NCBI GenBank assembly: GCA_003327425.1
Contig: QOQW01000026.1
Location: 19,165-83,164, forward strand
DNA: 64,000 nucleotides
Direction of reading: 5' to 3'
From: Candidatus Ozemibacter sibiricus
GTDB lineage: Bacteria > Muiribacteriota > Ozemobacteria > Ozemobacterales > Ozemobacteraceae
Within the stretch, counting starts at the first letter, position 1. Each line of letters opens with the position of its first letter. The notes beneath the pieces are model-generated. The model did not search any database. It had not been told where the DNA came from and saw only the letters and a list, made by a program, of their open reading frames with translations. This document shows positions 33,202 through 41,142 of the stretch, piece after piece. The position numbers and the translations under genes are program-made.

Positions 33202-34332
33202 TCAGGCGGCGAAGAGGAAGTCGACGCCTTCGCGCCAGCCGGCGGCGGCGGCGCGGGCGCGGATCTCGGCGCGGGCGCCGTGGGCGCTGACGTAGACCAC
33301 GGTGAACGCCGCCCCGGGCGGGGGGAGGCGGTCGCGGGAGAAGACGGGCCGGCCGTCGATCTGGCGGCCGATGATGGTCGGGCGCAGGTCGAAGAAGCCG
33401 GTCACCGTCACGCCCTGGCGTTCGAGCGGGGCGAGGCGGCGGCGGGCGAGGCGGCTGGCGCCCCAGACCATGATGCGCGGGTGATGGGGATTGTGGCGAG
33501 CCAGCCAGCGGGCCAGCCAGACCGCTTTGAGGGCGAACAGGCGATCGAGGCGGCAGCGGTCGGCATCGGTGCGGGACAGGCGGGCCGGCCGGTCGTACCA
33601 GTCGAGCAGCACCTCGGGCACCTTGGCCATGCGCACGCCGGCATCGAGCCAGCGCAGCCACAGCTCATAATCTTCGGGGAAGGGGCCGGGCCGGTAGCCG
33701 CCGTAGCGCTCGATCAGCGCACGGCGGAACATCACCGAGGGATGGGCGAGCGGCGATTCGACGAAGCGCTCCCGTTCGATGTCGTCGGGGGTGAGGAGCG
33801 AGTTCATCCAGTCGACGTAGCGGGCGAAGCCGACGCCGGGCGGGGTGCCGCGGGCGAGGCCAGCCGCTGACGGCCGTTCGAGCCGGTCAGGTGGGTCGGC
33901 GGCGGGTGGGCCGGGGTTCGACGGCGAATCGGTTGGGGAGTCGGCTGGCGGGCCGGGGGGCGGGTGGTAGGCCACGAGGCAGGAGACGAGGCCGAGGTCG
34001 GGGCGGCTTGCCAAGAGGGCGCGCTGGGCTTCGAGGCGACGGGGCCGGGCCCGATCGTCGGCGTCGAGGCGGGCGATGAACCGGCCGCGGGCCTGGGCCA
34101 GGCCGAACTGCAGGGCGGCGACCAGACCGGTCGCCGGGCGGCGGAACACGCGGAAGCGGGGATCGCGCGCCGCCCAGGCGGCCAGCAGGGCGGGCGTGTC
34201 GTCGCACGAGCCATCGTCGACGACGACGACTTCGAAATCGGGATCGGTCTGCGCGACGAGGCTGGCGAGCGAGTCGGCGAGGGTGGCGGCCCCGTCGCGC
34301 ACCGGCAGCAGAACGGTCGTGGTGGGGGTCAT
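33202..34332 (-). CDS. Family 2 glycosyltransferase with C-terminal Rossmann-like domain
   Basis: 376 residues. The GT-A fold begins at once: TVLLPVRDGAATLADSLASL, then FEVVVVDDGSCDDTPALL, then the D-x-D motif ARLDADD. A Pro-rich insert of about 35 residues interrupts the domain (PPPGPPADSPTDSPS...). The acceptor part has HPSVMFRRALIERYGGYRPGPFPEDYELWLR, with the ED motif of inverting GT2 enzymes. After about residue 285 comes a second small domain (HPRIMVWGASRLARRRLAPL, VTVTGFFDLRP, VVYVSAHGARAEIRARAAAAG). It resembles the nucleotide-binding NeuD/PglD N-terminal fold and probably assists sugar modification. Sugar donor unknown. GAAGG precedes the ATG. Confidence 0.87.
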   Translation of the reverse strand: MTPTTTVLLPVRDGAATLADSLASLVAQTDPDFEVVVVDDGSCDDTPALLAAWAARDPRFRVFRRPATGLVAALQFGLAQARGRFIARLDADDRARPRRLEAQRALLASRPDLGLVSCLVAYHPPPGPPADSPTDSPSNPGPPAADPPDRLERPSAAGLARGTPPGVGFARYVDWMNSLLTPDDIERERFVESPLAHPSVMFRRALIERYGGYRPGPFPEDYELWLRWLDAGVRMAKVPEVLLDWYDRPARLSRTDADRCRLDRLFALKAVWLARWLARHNPHHPRIMVWGASRLARRRLAPLERQGVTVTGFFDLRPTIIGRQIDGRPVFSRDRLPPPGAAFTVVYVSAHGARAEIRARAAAAGWREGVDFLFAA

Positions 34333-34409
34333 CGGGTGCGGCCTTCAGGCGGGCTTGCCACTGGCGGCTCGGCCTGCCAGGCGGTGGGGTTCGAGGAATG
34401 AGAAGCCTG

Positions 34410-35003
34410 TCAAAACAGGTACTTCAGCGCCACGAATCCCAGGATGCCGATGATGGTCACGAGGATGGTCAGAAGTTCGAAATACTTCTCGATGAACTCC
34501 TTCATCGGCGGGCCGAACTTCCAGAGCAGGCCCGCGACCAGGTAGAACCGGGCGCCGCGCCCGATGACGCTGGCCACCACGAACGGCAGGAAGGAAATGC
34601 GGGTCACCCCGGCGCTGATGGTGATGACCTTGTACGGAATCGGCGTGAAGGCGGCGGTGAAGACGATCCAGAAAGAGTAGAGTTCATACTGGGCGCATAC
34701 CCGCTGAAAGACCTCGGGCGTAAACCCTGGGACATATTTGAAAAACAGGTCACTCACCATCGCCCACAGGAACATGCCGATGGCGTAGCCGGCCATGCCG
34801 CCCAGGGTCGAGCCGAGCGTGCAGAGGGTGGCGAACCAGAAGGCCCGCTGGGAGGCCGAGAGGCAGAGGGCGATGAGCAGCACGTCGGGCGGAATGGGGA
34901 AGACGCTCGATTCGGCGAAGGCCAGCACCAGCAGGGCGATCGGCCCGCCCGGGCGATCGGCCCAGGTGAGCATCCAGTCATACAGGCGTTTCAGCCATCC
35001 CAT
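34410..35003 (-). CDS. DedA/YqaA-family (VTT domain) membrane protein
   Basis: 197 residues. The start at 35003 (MGWLKRLYDWMLTWADRPGG) has a GAGGAGAG box about 10 bases upstream, and a promoter lies at 35055-35083. The VTT/SNARE-associated core reads FAESSVFPIPPDVLLIALCL, GSTLGGMAGYAIGMFLW and FTPIPYKVITISAGVTRISF, with the re-entrant-loop proline pattern and the conserved basic residue in GRGARFYLVAG. DedA relatives move lipids or undecaprenyl phosphate across the inner membrane. The final helix is TILVTIIGILGFVALKYLF. Confidence 0.9.
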   Translation of the reverse strand: MGWLKRLYDWMLTWADRPGGPIALLVLAFAESSVFPIPPDVLLIALCLSASQRAFWFATLCTLGSTLGGMAGYAIGMFLWAMVSDLFFKYVPGFTPEVFQRVCAQYELYSFWIVFTAAFTPIPYKVITISAGVTRISFLPFVVASVIGRGARFYLVAGLLWKFGPPMKEFIEKYFELLTILVTIIGILGFVALKYLF

Positions 35004-35054
35004 GGCTCGGCACTCTCCTCGCCCGCCGGTGCTGTCGTCCCGCGCGGGAGGGCC

Positions 35055-35083
35055 ATCATACCGGAAAGCCTCCCCTGCCGCAA
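35055..35083 (-). promoter_or_regulatory. sigma70-like promoter of the DedA-family gene
   Basis: On the minus strand TTGCGG (35078-35083) and TATGAT (35055-35060) are 17 bases apart, with transcription expected near 35048. The DedA gene therefore has its own promoter and need not depend on the gene upstream at 35195-36307. Confidence 0.6.
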
Positions 35084-35194
35084 GATACGACCTTGGAATT
35101 CGCCCACCCGGTGGATCTCGTGGCCGATCTGGTTCTGACGCGTTCTTGGCGATCTCTCTTCGTGTCGGCGCGGGACTGGAGCGCTGGTCCAGCG

Positions 35195-36307
35195 TCAGAG
35201 CGGGCCGAGGACGGTGACGACCGGCACCAGGATGGCGGCCAGGGAGCTGCCCATGATCACCAGGTCGAAGAGGAGGCCGAAGGGGGCCAGGATGGCGGCT
35301 ACCACCTGCGCCCGGTGCTCGGATTCGGCCTTGAACCAGGTGCGAAGCTGGTCGAGATGCACGAGCAGGTCGCCCTCCTGTTCGCCGGTGCGGATGGCCT
35401 GGTGCACCGCCGCCGGCAGCAAATCGACATCTTCGAGGGCCGAGGCCAGGGTGAAGCCGGTCCAGACGCGCCGCGCAGCCACCTGCAGTTGGGCAGCGAG
35501 GGGGCCGTGACCGATGGTGGCGGCCGAGGTCGCCAGGGCGCTGCCGAAGGGAAGCCCCGAAGCGAGGAAGGTGCGCCAGACCAGCAGGATCTGGCCCGTC
35601 ACGTGGGCGGTATAGAGCGGCGCCACGCCGGGCAAGGCTCTGAGGAAGGTTTCGACCAGCGGGCCCAGGATGCTGTCTCCCCGGGTAAGGGCCAGGCGGA
35701 CCGACTGGATCAGTCCCAGAGCGAGGAACGCGCCGGCCGGGGACCACACGATGCCCTGCAGGACCACGGCGACCCACGATCCCAGGCCCAAAGGGCCATA
35801 GTCGGGGTCGGCGGTCACCTGCAGGTTGGCGAGCAGGAACCAGGCGAACCCTCCCCAGATGCAGAACCACCAGAGCGGGCAATGGATGTTCAAACACCCG
35901 AGCTGGCCGAGCAGATAGGTGGTGCGGGACAGCAAGCAGGCCTTGATCTGGAGGAGTTCCAGCAGCAGGCCGGTGGTTTCCCCCGCTTCGATCATGTTCC
36001 GGAAGGATGGGGAAAAGCTGTGCGGATGCCGGGCCATGGCGGTCGACAACGGCAGGCCGGCGGTCACGGCCCGTGCGAGGTCCTGCAGCGTGCGGCGCCA
36101 CGGCCCTTCCTCGGTGCCCGCCACCAGGCCGGCCAGGGCCTGCTCGAGGGGAAGACCCGCCTCCAGCAGGGTGGCGAGGTTCCAGGTGAAGGCATACAGC
36201 TCTTCGGGAGTGGGTGGCTGTTCCGGAGCGAGAGCGCTCGGGACAGGAAGGGCCGGGGCTGGCCAGGGGGACGTCGAGCGGGGCGATCGGCAGCATGCGT
36301 GGTCCAT
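35195..36307 (-). CDS. PilC/GspF-like type II secretion/type IV pilus inner-membrane platform protein
   Basis: 370 residues with two T2SSF repeats. The first starts at about 35 (LYAFTWNLATLLEAGLPLEQ, with NMIEAGETTGLLLE closing it) and the second at about 225 (TGQILLVWRTFLASGLPFGS, with AIRTGEQEGDLL). Membrane helices lie at about 155-180, 195-220 and 340-365. GspF/PilC proteins form the inner-membrane platform for (pseudo)pilus assembly. No ATPase (PilB/GspE), prepilin peptidase or pilin gene is adjacent, which makes this an orphan copy. AGGAGG lies 9 bases before the ATG. The N-terminal soluble domain is short compared with classical GspF. Confidence 0.85.
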   Translation of the reverse strand: MDHACCRSPRSTSPWPAPALPVPSALAPEQPPTPEELYAFTWNLATLLEAGLPLEQALAGLVAGTEEGPWRRTLQDLARAVTAGLPLSTAMARHPHSFSPSFRNMIEAGETTGLLLELLQIKACLLSRTTYLLGQLGCLNIHCPLWWFCIWGGFAWFLLANLQVTADPDYGPLGLGSWVAVVLQGIVWSPAGAFLALGLIQSVRLALTRGDSILGPLVETFLRALPGVAPLYTAHVTGQILLVWRTFLASGLPFGSALATSAATIGHGPLAAQLQVAARRVWTGFTLASALEDVDLLPAAVHQAIRTGEQEGDLLVHLDQLRTWFKAESEHRAQVVAAILAPFGLLFDLVIMGSSLAAILVPVVTVLGPL

Positions 36308-36757
36308 GGCCCGTTGCCTCCTGGGTTTGATGCGGTCGCGTTCGATCCTGTCCTTGCATCGATCATGCCGACCTCGCCGATCGACGGTGGCACGAGGTGC
36401 GATCGCAGCAGGGAAGCCTGTTGCCGCCTGGCGGCCCCTCGCCTGACCGAACAGCGGTGTGCAAGACTTCGCACAGTTCCGTCACCGCCGAATCCTGGAA
36501 ACGCTCCGTGGTAGATTTGCTGAGCGAGATCGTCCTGGCCCGGAATGTCCTGCCCATGGCGAACATCGCCAAGCTCACCCCGCGGCGTCACCGGTCTGCC
36601 CGGTCGGCTGCCCTCCCTGCCCGGTCGTGTCCGATACGAAGATGCTGGACCAGTGCCAGGATGCGGGGAGCACGATCGCCCTGGCTCACTATCTGCGTCT
36701 TTTGGATGCCGCTTTTCTCGCCAACGGGCTCGATAGATGCAGGCTGGTGTCCTGCCA
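36308..36757. other. intergenic region upstream of the GspF-like gene
   Basis: 450 bases. Open frames on both strands here lack ribosome-binding sites and domain similarity. No terminator with a U-tract follows the large gene ending at 36758, and no convincing promoter for the GspF-like gene was found. Confidence 0.4.
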
Positions 36758-39700
36758 TCAGGACTGGGCGGCGCGGGCTTCCAGCCACTGGCTGGCCTGG
36801 GTGTCGATCGCGGCGATCCGTTCGGGCGGCCATTCCTCGACCGACGGGTGCAGGGCGACCTCCCTGGTGGAGAAAGTGTCGTGGAGCGCTTCCTGGAAAA
36901 GCGCCAGCGCGACGATCTTGAGAAGGTCGTCGAGACTGCCGGGGGGGAAGGTCTGCGCCAGCAGGGCCATCGCCAGGCGCGCCAGGATCTGCACGTTCCA
37001 CACCTCGGCGGCCGGCCGTTCCCACAGCATCGAGCAGGCTTCCGCCCACCGCTCGTCTTCGATCGCCGCAGCGAACCGGGCCTGGATCTCGGTTCCGGGC
37101 AAGGCAGCAGCGGCCGTGGGGTCAGGAGCCGCGGACCGCTGGGCCGCGAACTCGAGCAATGGCCCGAGATGGCACAACCCGTGGGGGTGTTCCTCCTCCC
37201 CTTCCTTCCAGACCGCCATGGCCTCGGTGATCAGGCCGGCGTGGTACAGGGCAAGACCGAGAAGATGGCAGTGATGGCAGCTGTTGGGGGCATTGGGCGG
37301 TCGGGGCAGGTCCTCCAGGAGGCGGCGGGTGGTCGCCCAGTCCTCTTCCTGTGCGGCTTTTTCGGCGGCCAACAGCCGGCCCACCCGGGAGTCGGGATGG
37401 TTGTGCACGAGCCAGTCCGTCAGGGCACCTGCCTCGTCGGACAGAGAGAATTGTACCAGAGCGTCCCGGAAGGCGAGGATGTCCTCGGGAGGATGCCGCC
37501 CCGGAACCTTCATGTCGCGGATCATGTCCTGTACCTTCCGTGGGTTCAGAGCGACCAGGGTGGAAAGGAATTCCTCGACCCGTTCCCGGCTTTCTGCGTG
37601 GAACTGGCAAAAAAGCTGTTTCCCACGCATGGTAGGGATGTTGGGCACCGAGACCGCGGGGTGAGGCGGGGTGAGCACCGGGGCGGTCGAGCCGAGGGTG
37701 ACCGCCTGCAGGCGGCCGCCGCTCCAGCTCAGCGCGGTGACTCTCCGGATGCCCGGTTCCGGCAGAAGCGCGCACTCTCGCGGAACCTCCACCCTGAATT
37801 CCTGCGCCCATCGGTTCCTGGTCAGACGAAAGGCGGCCAGTTCCGTCCGCTGGCTCTGTTCGTCGGAGATTCCCATCAGAACATACACGAGGCCGGTATC
37901 CAACGACGTGAATGCCTGGTGGTCCAGCTCTCCGTTCGATCCCTCGATGCAGAAAGGCGGAACAGCCTCCCCGGCGAGAGGGCGGATCTCGAGGAAGAGG
38001 GTGGGTGGCTCATCATCAAGGTCCGAATGGGTCAGGAAGACGAAATCACGGCCGTTGGGATGGATGGTGCACGCGTAGATGGCCTTTCCCATCGGGAAGG
38101 GGAATGAACCGAGGGGTTTCCCGGAGGCCGAAAACACCGCCATTCCCCTTTCGGAAAAGCAGTCCACGGTGAAAAGGTTTCCCTGGCTGGCCGGCAGGGG
38201 ACGGAGCATGCCTGAGACGGGAACCCTGCAGGAAGGCTTCCGGCCATCCAGATCCAGGATCTCCAGGACGTAGTGGATGTCTGGTCCGCGTCGGCGATGG
38301 TCGATCCAGACCAGGCGTTCCTCGGGAGCCACCAGCACTTCTTCGATGATGTCCTGTTCTGGAATGTATGAGGAGGCGGACCACCAGGACCGAATACTCA
38401 GAGGGGAAAGAGAGATCTCCAAGACGATACCCTTTTCCCCAGTGATCCAGAGGGAACCGTCGCCGAAGGTGAGCCCCACGATCATGACGGGACGGGGTGT
38501 GCGCAGGAGAATGGCCTTGCGGCAGGTCTGGGTCTCCTTCGAGAACAGCCGCAAAAATACCCAGCGGTCGTGACTGCTGGCCACGACCACGGTCTGGCCG
38601 TCAGGGAGCACGATGGCCGGCTGGGCGAACCTGAAGTTGCACAGGCCCAGGGCGGCGAAGAAGGGGGGAAGGTCCTGGCAGGGCGTTTCGGTCAGGCACC
38701 AGGCGTTGGCCAGCGCCACTTCGTGGTTGGCCGCCCGGGCCCTCCAGTCGTCGGCCTGGGCGGGGTCCCCGGCGGTCGCCAGCTCCATGGCCAGGCGCCG
38801 GGCGGCGAACAGGTCGCCCCGGTCGCAGGCGGCGGCATAGCGGCGGGTCAGGCGGTCCCAGGCCTCCAGGGTTTCGGCGCGGCGGCGGAGGGTTTCGAGG
38901 CGCTCCTGGTCTGGCGGGGAAAGGAGGGCGGCCGCTTCCCGGTCCAGGCGGTCGAGGGCGGCGCGGGCTTCGGAGAGGCGGCTGGCCTCGAGGTGCCGGG
39001 CGGCGTCGGACAGGGCTTCCCGGGCCTGGGCTGCCCGGATGTCCCGCTGTCGGGCGCTCACCCGCCGGGAGAGTTCCCGGGCTTCGGGCAGGGCCTGCCA
39101 GACGTCGGCATGGGGGGCGAGGAGGGCCAGAACCCGCTCCGGCGGGGCGTCGGCGTCCATGGCCCGGGCGGCTTCGCCGAGGGCCTGGACCGCTTCGACG
39201 AGGGCCTCCGGGCGGGCGGCGGGGCGGGGGAAGGCCAGACGTTCCAGCCAGGGAAGGCGCGGATCGGCGGTCTGCTCGCGGAGCATCTGCCGGTGGGATT
39301 CTTCCAGGTCGAGATACAACCGGAGGCCGTCCGTGCCGGGAGGGCAGGCGAGCAGTTCCGCCGCCCGGCGGACCATCTCGGCCGCCCGCCGCGTGCGGGC
39401 GGCCGTCTGCGCGGCTTCGAGGCGCGTCTGCAGGGCCTGGGCGGGCGCCCCCGCGGCGATGGCGCGGCGCAGGGCCTCCGCCTCCCGGTCGGGGTCATCG
39501 CGGCGGCGGGCGGCTTCCGCGGCGTCCAGGCATGACTGGATCCGTTCCTGGCGCTGGCGGGCCTCGATCTCCCGGAGGGCCTGGGCGGCGGTTCGATTGC
39601 CGGGATGGGCGGCCAGCAAGGCCTCGGCCAGGGTCTTCGCCTCCGGCAGGCGTCCCTCGGCCAGGGCTTGCTTGATCGGCTGTTCGAGCGGCGCCAGGCG

Positions 39701-40714
39701 ATCGGCTTCGGCCGCCCGCAGGGCTTGCCGGAGGGTCTCGCGTTGTTCGCGCCAATCCGCCGGGTCGAGGTCGGGGCGATCTTCGCGCTCGTCGAGCTCG
39801 CGCAAGCATTGCCCGGCCCGTTCGAGATCGCCCTGCTCGAGGAAGCTCCGTCCGGCCGCCAGCAGCACCTCGGCCGGGGCCGGCCGTCCGGCGCGCCGGG
39901 CCCGGGCCAGGGCGTCGGCCGCCCGCCCGGCCCGGGTTTCGGCCAGGACGAGGTAGGTGGTCACCCGCGGATCGGCGACGACGGTCGGGGGGAGGTGGTC
40001 GCCGATGGCCAGGGCCTGCTCGTGATCGGCCAGGTGATCGACGAACAGCTCGAGGAGCAGGAGGGCGGCCGCCGGATCGGCGGGCGCCGCCTGCAGGGCC
40101 GCCCGGCCGCAGGATTCGCAGGTTTCGAAATCATAGGCGGCCAGCGCCTGGCGGCCGAGTTCCAGGGCCTCGCCAGGATCGGCGGGGCAGCTGGCGGCCT
40201 TGGTGCTGGCCGGGGTTGGGGCCGGGGTTGCGGTCGTGGTTGCGGTCGGGGGTCTGGCGGGTCTGGCGGTAGCGGCAGTCGGCGTGGGGGTCGCGGGGAG
40301 GTGGGCCGGCGGAAGTCGGTCAGCCCTTCCTGGGGGCTGCACCCGTCCGCCGTTCCGCGCCGCCTGGTCGAGCTGCCGGACGACCCAGTCCTGGGCTTCG
40401 GGGTCGAGTTCCCCGATCAGGGCGTGGCAGGCGTCATCGTCGAAGAAGCCCGTCCGGCGCAGGCCGATGAGATCAGGGTGGGCGGGGTCGGGCCGGTCGA
40501 CGGTCAGGCAGTCGGGGAATCTCCTGATCATCAGACTCTGCAGGAGCGCCTTCTGGCGGTATCGGGTCGCGGTTTCGGCCGGGGAAAGCCGCTGACCGGT
40601 CGGGTTGACGCGGTGGATCAACCGGATCAGCTCGTCCAGGGTGGCTGATCGCCGCCCCTGCAGGATGTCCTCGGGGTCGGGGTCCGTTCTGGCGATACGG
40701 TTTTTGCGGGCCAT
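36758..40714 (-). CDS. Large cytoplasmic TPR/beta-propeller-like protein of unknown function
   Basis: 1318 residues with no signal peptide or membrane helix. The N-terminal 115 residues look like a small helical domain (EDILQGRRSATLDELIRLIH, TATRYRQKALLQSLMIRRFP). A Pro/Thr/Ala linker is followed by long helical repeats (about 175-660) of TPR or coiled-coil style, extremely rich in Ala, Arg, Leu and Glu. A beta-rich region follows (about 680-1000), with strands such as ILPDGQTVVVASSHDRWVFL, YACTIHPNGRDFVFL and HQAFTSLDTGLVYVLMG, suggesting a propeller of WD-like blades. The C-terminus returns to helical repeats (about 1030-1300; CHHCHLLGLALYHAGLITEA). No catalytic motif is recognised. A scaffold role is plausible. 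Confidence 0.7.
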   Translation of the reverse strand: MARKNRIARTDPDPEDILQGRRSATLDELIRLIHRVNPTGQRLSPAETATRYRQKALLQSLMIRRFPDCLTVDRPDPAHPDLIGLRRTGFFDDDACHALIGELDPEAQDWVVRQLDQAARNGGRVQPPGRADRLPPAHLPATPTPTAATARPARPPTATTTATPAPTPASTKAASCPADPGEALELGRQALAAYDFETCESCGRAALQAAPADPAAALLLLELFVDHLADHEQALAIGDHLPPTVVADPRVTTYLVLAETRAGRAADALARARRAGRPAPAEVLLAAGRSFLEQGDLERAGQCLRELDEREDRPDLDPADWREQRETLRQALRAAEADRLAPLEQPIKQALAEGRLPEAKTLAEALLAAHPGNRTAAQALREIEARQRQERIQSCLDAAEAARRRDDPDREAEALRRAIAAGAPAQALQTRLEAAQTAARTRRAAEMVRRAAELLACPPGTDGLRLYLDLEESHRQMLREQTADPRLPWLERLAFPRPAARPEALVEAVQALGEAARAMDADAPPERVLALLAPHADVWQALPEARELSRRVSARQRDIRAAQAREALSDAARHLEASRLSEARAALDRLDREAAALLSPPDQERLETLRRRAETLEAWDRLTRRYAAACDRGDLFAARRLAMELATAGDPAQADDWRARAANHEVALANAWCLTETPCQDLPPFFAALGLCNFRFAQPAIVLPDGQTVVVASSHDRWVFLRLFSKETQTCRKAILLRTPRPVMIVGLTFGDGSLWITGEKGIVLEISLSPLSIRSWWSASSYIPEQDIIEEVLVAPEERLVWIDHRRRGPDIHYVLEILDLDGRKPSCRVPVSGMLRPLPASQGNLFTVDCFSERGMAVFSASGKPLGSFPFPMGKAIYACTIHPNGRDFVFLTHSDLDDEPPTLFLEIRPLAGEAVPPFCIEGSNGELDHQAFTSLDTGLVYVLMGISDEQSQRTELAAFRLTRNRWAQEFRVEVPRECALLPEPGIRRVTALSWSGGRLQAVTLGSTAPVLTPPHPAVSVPNIPTMRGKQLFCQFHAESRERVEEFLSTLVALNPRKVQDMIRDMKVPGRHPPEDILAFRDALVQFSLSDEAGALTDWLVHNHPDSRVGRLLAAEKAAQEEDWATTRRLLEDLPRPPNAPNSCHHCHLLGLALYHAGLITEAMAVWKEGEEEHPHGLCHLGPLLEFAAQRSAAPDPTAAAALPGTEIQARFAAAIEDERWAEACSMLWERPAAEVWNVQILARLAMALLAQTFPPGSLDDLLKIVALALFQEALHDTFSTREVALHPSVEEWPPERIAAIDTQASQWLEARAAQS

Positions 40715-41142
40715 GCGGCTATCGGTGCGGGTTCGGGGGCTTCCGTCGGGCTTCGGTCGGCGTTCGGGCCGGTAGAGGGCTTTGTCCGCTCTCGCTGGCT
40801 ATCATACTACAAACACCATGGGCGGGAAAAACGCCTGGGCGAGACATTTTTTGGAACATCCAGCCTGCTTCGCCCGTCGCAGGTGCGACAGGCTGGTCGT
40901 GGGTAGCCGGCCCCAAGCCACCTCTTTGGGTTAGGCAGAAGGCAGGTCAAATCCTTGAAGGGGACAGGCTCCAACCGCCCTGCTTCCACCCTGCGGCGGC
41001 CGCATCGGCCACGGGCATACCGACCGCGCGGTGCGTGCGATGGCCAGCTCAACCTCACGCGGGGCCGGCGGCCCAGGCGTCCAGGGCATTTGAGGTTGGC
41101 GCTGGCTTCTGCTATAGTGGCCCGAAGAAAGGGGAACCGACG
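40715..41142. other. divergent intergenic region
   Basis: 428 bases between divergent genes. The plus-strand promoter of the cyclase lies at its right end. On the minus strand TATGAT (40801-40806) is a possible -10 box for the large gene, but the -35 region is poor. The rest shows nothing. Confidence 0.4.
41090..41118 (+). promoter_or_regulatory. sigma70-like promoter of the soluble cyclase gene
   Basis: TTGAGG (41090-41095) and TATAGT (41113-41118) have a 17-base spacer. Transcription near 41125 leaves an 18-base leader that contains the GAAAGGGGA Shine-Dalgarno before ATG 41143. The short leader also confirms this start over an upstream in-frame codon at 41035. Confidence 0.7.

Noticed and set aside
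34406..34419. Hairpin CCTGT-CAAA-ACAGG at the DedA stop codon as a terminator
   Set aside because: Only five pairs and no following U-tract on the minus strand.
35182..35194. CGCTGG-T-CCAGCG palindrome near the GspF-like stop
   Set aside because: The single-base centre leaves at most four pairs in RNA, and no U-tract follows; chance palindromes of this size are expected at this GC.
36363..36578. 71-codon minus-strand frame upstream of the GspF-like gene, considered as a pilin or small partner
   Set aside because: No hydrophobic pilin helix, no ribosome-binding site and no similarity.
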